64,000 nt of DNA from Magicicada septendecula (Eukaryota; Arthropoda; Insecta; Hemiptera; Cicadidae), in NCBI GenBank assembly GCA_034769895.1, contig CM068373.1, forward strand, positions 20,751,967 through 20,815,966. The letters run 5' to 3'. Each line of letters starts with the position of its first letter. The first letter of the stretch is position 1. Below the pieces are notes generated by a model. That model was not told the DNA's origin. It saw nothing but the letters and a program-made list of their open reading frames with translations, and searched no databases. The translations under genes were made by a program, and so were the position numbers. Below, one piece after another: positions 10,788 through 22,988 of the stretch.

Positions 10788-13700
10788 TGTAACGGTACAA
10801 TCCGGTACATATGGTGTTTTGGGTAAATAACCAATATAAATTTTATTGTGAAATCAAAATCATGAATACATAATGGTAAAGTTTTATAAAGTTTGCAATG
10901 ACGTAATACCAAGCTTGCAGTAATTGTATCAAGGTCAACGGTGTACGTGCAAAACGACAGCTATGTTTAGCCAAACGAACTTGTCAACAAGCTGATCCTG
11001 CAAATACGTCACATAAGGAATGCAATACGTAATCGCCTAGCCTTAAAAACTGAGACGTCATAGTTTGAAAACAAAAGGACTTGGTGACGTGACACCCTCT
11101 CCACCTCAGAACTGAAGCCGTTCTTCTCGCTCACAGTCAAGAAATACGATTTGTGCCGGCCGGACACGTATAAAAGTTCTGAAACTAAATCTCGGGTGCT
11201 CCCAAACAAAATGTAAAATATTACGTAAAATCGGAACAAAACTGTGAAGTAACGCTTATTAACAGTACCATGTAAATTATTTTCCAAAAAGTGCGTGCGA
11301 CCAACAAACAACAGGAATGTGCGCAATAAAATTGGACTCACGTGCAAACAGATAAGTAAAACAACAAAACAGCAGACAATTTCTTCAATCAGATAAAGTC
11401 AAACCATCTAAAAGTCTATTAAAGAAATGCAAATTAAAAATTAGCTCAATTTGGGGAATAGAGAAATTGTACAGCATGAATGAGTGCGTGAATAAAAATC
11501 TATATTTAAGAAGTGCTGGGTTGTGTAATTATATATATATATATTAGTGATGGGTCGAATCCAAAAAATTACCAAATCCGAATTCGAACCCGAACCAGAA
11601 TATTTTGTTTTCGAATCCAAAACCGAATCCGAAACCGAATCCTTAGTGACAATTCTGAGTTGAGTAACGTGAATGATGTAAATTCAGTAATAGGATGCTG
11701 ATGAAGGCTAAAAGAATATTATATAATTCTTCTATATTATAAAAATTATGTTTAATGAAATAGTTATTGTAATAATTCTGAAATTATACATAAATATATA
11801 AGAAAGCTAGGTTTAATTAAATTTACTCAATTGTTAAACCAACTTATACAGAAATATGTGAACCTATATTTGTACAATGTGAAATTAAATGTTAATACAA
11901 TTAAAATTATACAATTTACCGAATAAATTTATGTTACCTTATTTTTTCTGATAAGTTTACAGATTCATTAAGTTAATACAAAAAAAGCTACTTAGAAATC
12001 AAATTTGCAATTTTTTCTACAATGTAGAAATGGCCTTAACATAAGTCACATGATAAATAATTGTAACGCATTAAGTTACTTAAGAGATGAACTCATGCAA
12101 ACAGAATAACTGTATATGCTGAAAACAGAATAACCTACCTAATCTAAACAAATCTAATATAAAATCGTTTAAACAAACTCACATTGAACTTAAAATTGAG
12201 TAGCACTAATTGACAATATTGTTTTCTTATTCTTCTAAAATTTAAATATAAAATATTATAAAGAAAACTTAGTAGGCTACTAATTACTATTTCCAGCCCT
12301 TGTTTTTTGTTCATTAGACTAAATTTAATAATGTATTCTATTTATTTATTAGATAACAAAAGATTGTTATCAACATAAAAAAAAATTAAAATTTTTGTTA
12401 TTTAAACTATGAGCACTTGTTTTAATAAAACATTACAATAGGCCTACTGAGCAAGGATGAAACATCACTGTTTTAAAACTATTTTTAATATTGGGCCACA
12501 CTGTTCTATTATTGTTGAACATCACTGTTTTCAACAATTCATATGAAATTATTCAAATTTAGGTTTAAATTTTGGATATAACAACATTAGCTAAAATATA
12601 TAGTTAAATATAGTCTTGATGGCAAGTAAAAAACTAAGTAAAAGTACTGTACTAGAAGAAATACACAAATAAAAATTGAAGAAGTCTCACAAAACTATTT
12701 AAGGATTTTTCAACAGTAAACTACAATGACTAAATAACAATTCAGGCCTATTACAGTAAAATGGCAGTCCATATGTCTTAAGAAATACAAATAAAATATA
12801 ACCTAACCAACTGAAATAGTAGGTAACACACTAACAAGCTATGTAATTTAACATCTATATTTTAAATTTTTGTTCAAAAATATCAGCATTTTTATACGTT
12901 CTGGGTCTAGTCTATTTCTCTTTTTGTCCACTAGAGCACCTGCTGCACTAAAAAGCCTTTCTGAAGAAACTGTAGATGGACGAATGCATAGGTACCTTTT
13001 CGCAAGTTTTCTTAGAGATGGATATCTGGTATTGTTTCGCCAGTAATCTAAAACATTATGTTCTTGTTTCACCAAACTTTCCTCAAGGTACTGTCTTACT
13101 TCTTCTTCTGCTGTAAGAGTTCCTTGATTAGATCCAGTTGATTCTCGGTTGAGTATTTTTGAATACATTGAGAAAATTTTATTTTCAGAAGATAAAGCTG
13201 GTGAAATACTTGTTTTTGATTGTTCGTCAGTTGCTGAAGTAGGTCTGTTTTTTTTAATTTCATTGATTAAAATATTTTTTGCAATATCAAAATTTCTTTC
13301 ATTTGAAAACATTCTACCTTTGAATCTAGGATCCAGCATCATTGGCAAAGTGTATAAAGCCTCAAGTTCCCAATTTTGGAAATGATGTTTCATTTGTGAC
13401 AATAATTCATATTTTAAAGCCAGCATCCCTGTACTCAAATTTGTTTGTAATTTAAGAAATTCTTGAGTACTATGTATAATTGGAATTATTTCAGATGCAG
13501 ATGTTTCAGTCTTGCTCAAGATTTTTGTTGCTTCATAAAATACCTTTAATATATCTTCAAGGTTGTCAATGTATGTCCAGTCTGTGGTACGCAGTTCAGT
13601 AGTCATTTCAAGAGTTGATGATGCTAGTGCAATTGCATGTTTCTGTTCCTTTAGCCTAGCAAGCATCTCATAAGTAGAATCCCACCTTGTAGGTTCATCC

Positions 13701-14465
13701 TGTATAAGACGATGCTGCTTAGTCTTTACAGTGGCCTGGGCATCTTTTAAGACTTTTGTAGCTTTAGCAGAATGCTTGAAATGGCTGACTACTCTTCGAC
13801 ATGTTCCAACTATTTTTGATGTAGCTGCTTCTTTAAATAGGGCACTGTCCAACACGCATTGCAGTAAATGTGCAAGGGAAGGAATATGACCAAAGTCTGA
13901 TGTATTCATTGCAGCAACCATATTGGATGAACAATTGCTTGCACTTTGTCTGCAACATCCCATTTAGCTAAAGTGTCTTTCAGAAATTCCAGTATATTTG
14001 CAGCTGTATGTGAGATTTCTGAAAATGGAGTTACTTCCAAACAGAATTCTTGCAGATTAAAATTATCATCAATAAAATGGGCTGTCAAGGACAAGTAATC
14101 TTGATTGGACAGTGATGTCCAAAAGTCAATTGTAAAACATATGTGTTCAACTTTTCTTAGTTCAGATCGTATTGCAGTACACTGTTTTTCATAAAGTTCA
14201 GGTAAAACATTGTTGGCCAGATATTTCCTGGTAACCATTGGATAACGTGGCTCCAAATACTGAATAAGTTTCCGGAAACCTATGTCTTCAACCACTGACA
14301 CAGGCTGCATGTCTGTACAAATCATTTCAGCAATTAAATGAGTAATTTTTTCTCTTCTTTTGTCTCCGGCTTTGAACGATTGCGTCTTGCTTATAACTTG
14401 CTGTATTGTAGGCTGATTAACAGAACACTTGAACTTCTTAGTGGATGGAATTTTGTAAGTCCATG

Positions 14466-14905
14466 TGTAACGTGTCAAAATTGGGTAATTTTATTTATTG
14501 CATTTCTGGGGTATTTGTAGTTTATTTTATTTCAGTTTGCGGGGTTTCATAAAAAATGTTGCAAGTTTTAATCCCATTGTGAAAGAACACGTGGAGACTA
14601 TAACAGTTAGAACAAAGGCAAGACGCAGTATTCCGTTGTGAAATCTGTTGAAGTATGCAGCCACCCTAAATTTCTCAGAACTATGCGTAAATGTGACAGC
14701 GCACGCACGCGCCACACAGGTCCACGCTCGGAGTGATGCTGCCGTCCAAAAACCAAGATGCCAGGAGAACAATTCTATTCACAGTCTCCTTGACTGAGAT
14801 GGAGGAAACGTAGCTAAGGACCGCCTCCTTTTGGTGACGTCAGACTAGCAGTGCCTAATATCGTCGGCACATACATATATTTCGGCGTACCATTTTATTG
14901 TTACA
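14466..14905 (+). mobile_element. Solo LTR E inside the hAT gene
   Basis: 440 bp starting TGTAACGTGTCAAAATTGGG and ending ATTGTTACA, flanked by CATG at 14462-14465 and 14906-14909. Its start resembles that of solo LTR F (TGTAGCGGGTCAATTTTGGG). Leaving the insert and one CATG out restores an open frame between the poly-Ser and transposase parts of the hAT gene. This supports the exact borders. Orientation plus is inferred from the resemblance to F. Confidence 0.75.
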
Positions 14906-14921
14906 CATGGTGATTTAGAAG

Positions 14922-15000
14922 AAGAAGAAGAAGAAGAAGAAGAAGAAGAAGAAGAAGAAGAAGAAGAAGAAGAAGAAGAAGAAGAAGAAGAAGAAGAAGA
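14922..15000. repeat. (AAG)n microsatellite
   Basis: About 26 perfect AAG units within the hAT gene; on the minus strand they extend a poly-Ser stretch in the transposase N-terminal region. Confidence 0.93.
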
Positions 15001-15540
15001 CTGTTCGGATTCAAAAGATTCTGCAGGAGACAGAATAGGTATGTCTACTGGTGAAGAAATGGTCAAATTTAATTGATGAAGATTTTCAGACGACTTTTCA
15101 GAAACAGTAGGGTTTTCTATGGGCTGAAGATTTTGTAAACTAGTGGTACTAGTGAACGGAAGTGGTGATAACATAGGAGAATCTACAAGATCTTCCGTTG
15201 AAGTAGTGGTTGCATCGGCAGCATTTAGGTGACGTTTTTTAATGGCTTCCTGGAGTTCCAGAAAATTGTGTTTTAAATGTTTTTTCAAAGGAGATGTTGT
15301 TTTAGATACGCCTCCACATGAAATACGAGCTCCACATATGCCACATATAGCATATCTGTTGTCAATGGAGATTTCAAAATAATTCCAAACTTCACTCATG
15401 ATTTTGGGTTTCTACACACGATCACTATTAATTTATTACTAGTCCAGGGAAATTGTCAAAAAAACAACGATTCTGTGCCAAAAATACTATCCAACAGGTG
15501 AAATATGGAAAAATTCTGTAGAATTCAATAAAAATAAATA

Positions 15541-17304
15541 GTCCAGTAAGGAGAGCGGAAAAAACGCCAAAACGTAACAAAATTTTGACTGTACATGTAT
15601 CAACATGATATTTTGTTTATATACTCCATTTGGGTCCTAGATCAAAATTAAAAAAAAATAATTATACGCTTTCACCCCTAAAGGGTGAAAACCACCCCCA
15701 AAAATATGTGGAACACAAAAATTTGAATTAGGGGCTGCAAATTTGTTTGGGTGAGGTTTGAAGGGTGCTGAATGTAAATATGACATGATAATTAACATTA
15801 ATTCTATATTTGGGGTGATATCGACAATTTTTCGGGGGTGGTTATGAGAACATTAGCATTCTTAATGCCGCGTTTTGGTGTATAATTAGTTTTTAGACCA
15901 ATATCAAAGACTACTATGTAATACCATGTCCAGGATAGACACAAATATGCATGGCGACGACGTAAGAAAGTGAAAACTACCCCTGTAATTAAAAAATAAA
16001 AATAAAAATAAATAAAAAAATGACTGAAAATTTGTTTCTGGATGTTTTTGAGGTCGATAAATTCAAATAAGATGCTAGAAAAGTTTTTCATCCACTATAT
16101 CAGGGTGAACCACCCCTATTAATAAATAGATAATAAAATAAATAAATGTAGCTATAACTTTGTTCATTTTAACTGTGCACAAATAATTCAAAAACGAATA
16201 GATAGATAATTTCAACCCTTACAAATAATGTCCTGAGGACTAATCTGTCTAAAATTTGAACGACAAAAAATATTCAAGGTCAAAGGAAAAAGCCACCCCT
16301 TAAATTCGGTATTTGACCACCTTGTGACAGCTGTATCTTTGTAACGATGACAGATAAAAACATGGAACACAAGGCATTTTAGTCATTTAATTGTGTACTT
16401 TGACTTTGATCTGCATAACATTTTTGCCTAAGTTAATCCTTATTCCGCAATTTCACAAAATGTATTAAGATTTGCAAATTTCCGAAAATGTGAAAAAAGG
16501 AAAAGTCACCGCCATTTTTGTCAAGAGCACTGAAATAAATCTAAATAATTTTTAGTTGGTCCTTATGGTATGTATAAGTTAACTCTAGAAATATTTTTAA
16601 TTATGTCTATTTTTGTACATGTGGGAAACATCGCGCAGGCCAGAGTTGGGAAAAAATTTCAAAAAATGCGCAATTTTTATGATGTAACTTTTTTTATTTT
16701 AAAGACAGAAAATCCGGATAATGATTAATTTAAAGGATATTAATAGACCATCAATATGCACTAGACATTTTATAGTCAAAAGTATTTTTCTCGGTTAGTA
16801 GGAAGGGTTAAACTTTGTTAGTGCAGGCAAAAAATTTGCAAGTAACAACTTCTCACGGCCATATCTTAAAAACAACTCGTGGATTAAAACCCGGCCAAAA
16901 CGCATTTTGTTTGTTATTTTGTGTAGAATAATTTTGGTCCTATTCATTTTTACTATAAACTCAAACATTTTTTAGTTATTCGCTAAAAATTACGCTAAAA
17001 TCCTGTTTTTGGCGGGTAAAAATCGAAAATGTTGATTTGGAATAACTCAAAAACATCGCATTTTTCAAAAAAGTTGCATACAGACTTTTTTGCTTAGAAT
17101 TTGATTGTCCATTGGATCCTGGGGTTAATTTTTGTTGTTGTCAATCACCCTTGAAAAAGGGGTAGTTCTCACCCCCAAATAGAAAGCGTACAGTTTAATT
17201 TTTTTAACTTTGTTGTAGAGTGCATATAGAACATACATATCAAATTTCATGAAATTCCATCGACAGTCAAAATTTTGTTACGTCAAAAGCTGCGCTTACT
17301 GAAC
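15541..17304. mobile_element. Candidate TIR element upstream of the hAT transposase
   Basis: The left end GTCCAGTAAGGAGAGCGG...CGTAACAAAATTTTGACTGT is inverted at the right end (ACAGTCAAAATTTTGTTACG then GCTTACTGAACT at 17304). The innermost about 22 bp match exactly and the outer part is degenerate. The interior has no gene but repeats 'aggggtggtt/accacccc'-type blocks. No clean target duplication was found, so these could instead be parts of the hAT itself. Confidence 0.5.
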
Positions 17305-17339
17305 TAAAAAGTAACAGCTGTGGTACAACTATATGTACT

Positions 17340-17560
17340 CACAACCGGGTAAAATAAAATTAGAATAAGAAACGAAACGACACTACAAAATCATATGTAA
17401 ATAATACGGTACCTACTGACGAAACGAACACTACGAAATCAAACTTAAACAATACGGTACCGATAACGATAACACGAAACGAACACTACGAAATGAAACG
17501 TAAATAATATGGTACTGACAAAACGAACACAATGAAATCAAACATGCACAACGCACAATG
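17340..17560. repeat. Degenerate tandem repeat, about 55-bp units
   Basis: Variants of 'acgaaacgaacactacgaaatcaaa' followed by 'taaataatacggtac' occur about four times in a row inside the hAT element's right part. Confidence 0.6.
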
Positions 17561-18214
17561 GAATACTGTACAGATAACACGAACAACTGATAAGGCTGAC
17601 TGCTAAATTCCAACTAACACAGCACATTTGTTTCCATGGCAACTCCCCATTAAAAGTTAGCTCGCTATGCTGCAAGGATGGCTTATTGCTTTCAACCTTA
17701 GCCATTACTTTCATGCATGTACTTATTTGAAGAATTATAAATACAATAATCACAATAAATATTTCGTTGTTATTATTATTAAATAAATCTGTTCAAGAAT
17801 AAATTATAAATTTTTACTAGTCTGGAATTTGTATGAACCAAAGACGGATGTATTAAAACGAAATTATGAAAAAATAGGAGCTGGGTACCGGTACATGCGA
17901 TTTTGTGAATGTATAGACGTATACAGTACACAGTTAAGAATAAAATACAGCGGCAAATGAAATAATTTCTGATTGTTTTGAAACAGTCTCTTGTTATTTT
18001 CTTTTACTCGAATAGACCCGGATTCGGGATTCGAACTGTTTATTGTTTTTATTTATTTTATTCCCGTCGAATCTTCGAAACCGAACCCAGTCGGATTCGG
18101 CCGAATCCAAGAGTCAACCAAATCCTCAACCCATCCTTAATATATATATAATTTGTGATGTTTTCAATTTGTTTCTTCTGCAAGTAGATAATATTGTATA
18201 TTCTTTTTAACACC

Positions 18215-18253
18215 TGACGTACGTTTCACTGAAAAATATCAGTATCATCAGAG
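18215..18253 (-). ncRNA. Hammerhead-ribozyme-like motif, PLE2 left pseudo-LTR
   Basis: Minus strand CTCTGATGATACTGA, loop, TCAGTGAAACGTACGTC. It has the canonical CUGAUGA box, a perfect ACUGA/UCAGU stem, GAAA, and a palindromic ACGUACGU helix III followed by C. The same motif is at 40338-40375 (minus) in the other pseudo-LTR. Confidence 0.62.
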
Positions 18254-18547
18254 GTTTCTAAGTGAATTAATAACAATCGAAATAATTCTATTAATATAAA
18301 ATTAACGAATAATCGAATTTGTATCGATTTTAATGTAAAATAAAATAACTGATAATCGATTTATGTCGATTAGTTAACGATTGTTTTAATGTTTATTTTC
18401 TTCAGCAGCTGTTTTCTCGGTTATATTTGAAATTTTGTTTATATTTTATTCATTTTTATTTTTATTTTTTAGTAAATTTATAATTTTAAATAGATCGTCT
18501 TGTTTTGTTTTTATTTGGGTTTGTTCTTTAATTAATAAATTATTGTT

Positions 18548-19951
18548 TGTTAACTTACACCTTTTTGTGTATTATTTATACAATTATTAGTACTGAATGT
18601 ATGATACTTAATATTGTATAATTTGAATAATAAATCTTATCACCGGAGTAACACGTGTTTTGCTCACTTACTTGCATTAGGCTTTTGGTCCAGAATTGCG
18701 TTAAGCGAGACAAGACAGAGGTATTCGGGTACTGAAATAACCATTCACACAACATGAGGATAACAAATTAGATTTTATTTAGTTATTACTGTTTACGATG
18801 ACAAACAATTAGAGTCAATTAATACTTGATAAAATGCAAAATGGCGGCTTCATGACTTCCGTTTTCTAGCCACGCTTTCATGGTTACCTAGCCGTTTTCT
18901 TTGAAATTAAGGCTTTTATCAAATTCATTTACTGCAGTTAAAACTTCAAGAGAAATGTTTTTAAATTTTCTTTCTGTTAATAGTTACTCTAAACTTGATC
19001 ACGAACCAACGCCTCAGATATATTTACTTAAGGTTGGCCAACTCTCACGTTCACACTATCACACACAACATTCATTTTTCTGATACTGAATACATTTTAT
19101 TTTATAGATTTAGAGCTCATGTTTGAAATTTAGAAAGTAATTTTGAAAAGGCTTTCCTGAAATTGATGCGGCGTAGCCTCCTCAGAAGACTCCCATGTTG
19201 GCTGGCAGATGTTCGGCCGAATCTCTCTTTGTCCTTGTTTGTGCACTGAATTTACTAAACTTTTACATTGGTTGTCCACTGATGCTACATTATTGTTGAT
19301 CATTACATTTTTTAAACAATTCTTTCATTTTTATGGCAAAAACTGCCCACTACACTGTTTGAGCATGTGCTCTCTTTGAGTTGTTACTGACGACTGGGCC
19401 AGACGTTGTATATCTAGTTTTCGTCTGTCTTTTACACTGAATTTACATGGTGGTTATTGTTATTTGTTCACTATTTACTTTTAGTTACATTTTGTTAATT
19501 CAAATAAACACTTTCGCTGACTATTTTATGCCAGCACAATTTCCACGTGTTACTGCCATGGTGATGTTACAGCGACTGGGGGCGATTCAGACGCAATTGT
19601 TGTGTAAGTGGTCGTGCATCTGACGTCATTGTCTATTGTTCTCTAACCACTGTTTTGGTTAATACGTAATTGTTTTTTAACTCGTCATTGATTTGGTGAC
19701 GATTTATTATCGTAGACCAATGGAAAGTCAGTATTGTCCGTGTTTTAGCGCCAACACTGCCATTTTCGTGGGTTCAATTTGCTCGTACGCCTCTGACCTT
19801 GGATCGTCTCTCCACCGGTGAATTTACATATTTATTGGGACTTGGGCCAAAACTAACCTTGTCTAACTTAACTTGATGATTACCATAAAATTCATAATAA
19901 AAATACCCTTACATCCCATTATTCCGATACAGACAATTTTGTACTGTTACA
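18548..19951 (-). repeat. 3' LTR of element B
   Basis: Same as the 5' LTR apart from about four substitutions; here the donor reads GCAA|gtaagtgag at 18671. It directly follows the polypurine tract TTGAGGGGGTTT (19952-19963 on the minus strand). Confidence 0.9.
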
Positions 19952-20350
19952 AAACCCCCTCAATGAAAGGTTTTGTGTCGAGACACAAAAACTTTCATTG
20001 ACTCATTCATACTCCTCTAAAAGGATCAGTTCCGATATGTGCCACAACCCCCTGTAATGTTAATAAAATAAAAAAATCTCAATCACTTACCCTTGGTTCC
20101 ATAGTGTCGATCGTACCCGTCTGACCTTACTGGACTTCTCCTGAGAGATCCCTACACCATAAGGCCATGAGGCACTGCACGCTCCTGTTCTGACGCTCCG
20201 GCCAGCTCAGGATCGCGGTCACAACACCATAAAAACTCTGAAACATTCAATACAAAATTTTAAAATAGTGGTCTCATTCATTTACATATCCGCAACTGAT
20301 ATGTTTCCTCTTAGATGCATTGGTTTGTGATTTGAGGCGTTGGTTTTAGT
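19952..20350 (-). promoter_or_regulatory. Conserved 3' module of element B
   Basis: On the minus strand: a conserved block near 20350-20285 (AAAACCAACGCCTCAAATCA ... ATATCAGTTGCGGATATG); a candidate exon 20237-20091 between 'gaatgtttcag' and 'gtaagtg'; a hairpin 20000-19961 with 19-nt arms around a TCGA-type loop; and the polypurine tract next to the LTR. Confidence 0.73.
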
Positions 20351-21885
20351 TATTTACAAAGTACCAAACAACACAATAAAACATAACAAGATTTAGGATA
20401 GATAAGTCTTCTATTTAACAACACTCCTACATATTTGTATCAATTGCTTTGACTCCCGTCAATATTAACTTGCCTCTTTCATCATAAAATTATACTCTTA
20501 TAATAAACACAACATAAATTTTTTGATTCTCAAACAACAACTACTATTTTTATTCACTTACTTCAATTAATCATTACATTTATTTAGCATGGCAGTACTT
20601 CAATACTATCTAAATTTCTTTGTTAATTTCTTTACTTTAATTTCAAACCCTTTTCTACCGAATCACTTTTTCTAGAGACTGGTTACTATAACACAATTTT
20701 TTATGTTATTATGGTCACTACCCTTACAGTAGCCTCCTAACCACACACACTCTCATCAACATAATAAAACATCATAAAACATTGTACATTACATATTAAC
20801 ATTGTTACATTTACCTTACATTAAACAATTTAAATTTACATGATTTGTACTAAACTTTATCACATTACTACTTCAACAATTCTCTATTAACTTTTATTCA
20901 TTTAACATTCATTTAGATTCTATACAACAACAAAATTTTAAATATACCATTACCTTTCTACTATGAATTTTCCCTTTTCTAACCCTTTTATCCTGACTAG
21001 TTTGGGTGACTCTCAATTACTCACTATTTTCTCTGTCTTATTTTGGTATTCATCAATCTAACCTTACTCACCTCCTTTTTTCTACTAACAACCGCTTCTA
21101 ACCATTAATACATTATGACACCAATATCTCAACAATAACCCCCTTTCACAAATCCCATTTAAAACCTCTGGCACCGCTCATTTTTGTACTAGTATGTGTG
21201 TATTCCCTCTAACCAACTCATTCCCTTATCGGTTCCTGACCCTTTCAGATAACCCTTTCCGGCACACAACGATCCCTTTCTGTCTCAACATCTCTCGTTG
21301 GACTCCTACACCAATACCCTTATTACAAAATATCACCAACAACAACAAATATAATTACCATCCACATTACTCAACTCTACATATAATCGCTAACCTACTG
21401 TGTCCCTAAAATATCTAACACCTCTTTATATTTTATCAGCATCTCAACACTTTATTTTTCCTAACTCCCAATAACTCTATTTACCTAACTCCAATGCCCT
21501 GATTTATCACTATTCCCAAACTCTTTATAACATTTCAACATTAATATACCATTAGAAATTCATCACTTATCTGCTAACAACTATACCTCTCACCATCCAA
21601 ATCTATTACCTGCTTAATCATTTATTAACCCTTTAAAATCTAAATTCCATAATATCATTTAAAATCATTATTAAACTTCCTTCAATTATTTAAAATTCTA
21701 CAATACATGTTTACATAAAAAATACATAAAGTACACAACAGCAAAAATACACAAATACATAGACATCAATACACAAAAATATACAATTCACATAATCACT
21801 AAATCATTTGCCATAATCAGTCCGAATCAGTCCATTTTTAAAAAACACTGTCCACACAATTAAATGTTCATAACACAATAAACAA
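20351..21885 (-). other. Noncoding interior of element B
   Basis: AT-rich and Pu/Py-skewed, without an ORF. It contains the shared blocks AATACACACATACTAGTACA (about 21192-21212, minus) and GAGAGTCACCCAAACTAGT (about 20996-21014, minus). Confidence 0.6.
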
Positions 21886-22809
21886 TTACCCCATATCGTC
21901 GAACAATAGTCTTATCTTATATCTATATACATTGCTTATTATTGAATCTCTTATATTAACATCATAAATGCATATACCATTCAAATTTTCATTATTTTCC
22001 ACAAACTCATTTAATCTGTCATGATTGGTCATTGTCCTGTCACCTCCAGTATAATTCGTCACCACTAGGTATGTTATAAAGTCATCATTTTCATTATCAT
22101 CTCCAACTGCTATATCCGCTTCATTACAAGGTAAGTACTTATTATTTTTATTATATATCATCTCTACTCCTAACCTACCCATAAACTCTTCATAATCTCT
22201 GCTTATCTTAAAAATTTCTACCTCCCTCTTTCTCTCACAATATCTCTCACTATCATACCATCTCTCTCTCTTAAAACATCTCTCATAATAACTCTCCCAA
22301 CAACATTTCTCTCTCTCAATATATTTCTCTTTATCATACCATCTCTCTCTCTTTAACCCTTCAACACACACTATCATTCCATTATTATTATATTCAATTC
22401 CCCATAAAATTTCATTTATACTACCAACATCCACACTATTATCACCTATTACTATATTTTCATCTATTTTATCGTAATTTTCTACCCCACTTACCTTGTC
22501 ATCTTTGTTCAATTCAAATTTGTTTAATTCTAATTTCTTCTTTTCTAATTCTATTTTTTCTAACTTTGTACTTATTTCACTTAATCTTTTGTCAAAATTG
22601 CAACCTTGTTTTTTAATTTCTTTTTTGATATCACTCAATTGTACATCGAATTTGATGCTCTGCTCATTGAAAAGTAGTTTCATCGTTTTTATTATGTCAT
22701 TTTCTTCCATTCTGGTATTTACTATAGGCGTTGAGTTCGCCTGTGGCGTGCTCAACATCAATGATTCTGTGTTTGTATTTTCTACGTTAATGCTTTCGTT
22801 ATCTGCCAT
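21886..22809 (-). CDS. Gag-like protein of element B, 307 residues
   Basis: An intact ORF after the PBS and a 180-nt leader. Residues about 45-115 are Lys/Glu/Leu-rich and probably coiled coil (KLEKIELEKKKLELNKFELN). Then come two copies of an RERWYD-x-E-x-Y-x-ER motif, then NKYLPCNEAD, YLVVTNYTGG and the C-terminus RYKIRLLFDDMG. No CCHC knuckle, protease or RT is seen. It shares the central and C-terminal motifs with the ORFs of A and C. It is probably a structural or RNA-binding protein, but the function is unknown. Confidence 0.75.
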   Translation of the reverse strand: MADNESINVENTNTESLMLSTPQANSTPIVNTRMEENDIIKTMKLLFNEQSIKFDVQLSDIKKEIKKQGCNFDKRLSEISTKLEKIELEKKKLELNKFELNKDDKVSGVENYDKIDENIVIGDNSVDVGSINEILWGIEYNNNGMIVCVEGLKRERWYDKEKYIEREKCCWESYYERCFKRERWYDSERYCERKREVEIFKISRDYEEFMGRLGVEMIYNKNNKYLPCNEADIAVGDDNENDDFITYLVVTNYTGGDRTMTNHDRLNEFVENNENLNGICIYDVNIRDSIISNVYRYKIRLLFDDMG

Positions 22810-22965
22810 TTTATCGTACTGATGGTACTAAACTTTGTTTTTATTTGTTGTGTACGTCTTTTATACTATAGGTAATCTCTGTAGATAACCTCTCTTTTCT
22901 GTTTATTTCTTTACCCATCTAACCTCCGCTTGTCTGCTTGTTTATATATTTTTTATTAATATATA

Positions 22966-22986
22966 AAGTCCAAGTTCGGGCTGCCA
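22966..22986 (-). promoter_or_regulatory. Primer-binding site of element B
   Basis: TGGCAGCCCGAACTTGGAC starts two bases after the 5' LTR. It looks like the tRNA-Lys site of element C (TGGCGCCCGAACAGGGAC) with an inserted A and changes after CGAAC. The primer tRNA is uncertain. Confidence 0.55.
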
Positions 22987-22988
22987 TC

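Larger units (their letters stand above)
12848..15399 (-). pseudogene. hAT transposase with BED zinc finger (broken)
   Basis: The reading starts at 15399 with a BED-type finger (WNYFEISIDNRYAICGICGA, then H-X4-H in KKHLKHN) and an extended poly-Ser run encoded by an (AAG)n tract. It is interrupted by solo LTR E (14466-14905). The frame resumes with transposase sequence containing the first catalytic Asp (CFTIDFWTSL). A frameshifting deletion near 13950 removes the expected DN motif just before SSNMVAAMN. The next frame, 13947-12848, holds the rest, including the C-terminal dimerisation domain (PSTVSSERLFSAAG, LVDKKRNRLDPERI). Without the second Asp it cannot be active. Confidence 0.85.
11545..18139 (-). 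mobile_element. hAT DNA transposon (BED-finger, ZBED-like)
   Basis: The terminal motifs TAGTGATGGGT at 11545 and, inverted, TAAGGATGGGT ending at 18139 are hAT-like short TIRs. Both ends also have dense GAATC-type subterminal repeats ('ccgaatcc', 'cgaaaccg'). An 8-bp ATATATAT flanks both sides but lies in an AT run, so the duplication is ambiguous. The element encodes a broken transposase on the minus strand and contains solo LTR E and a further TIR element upstream of the gene. Confidence 0.82.
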
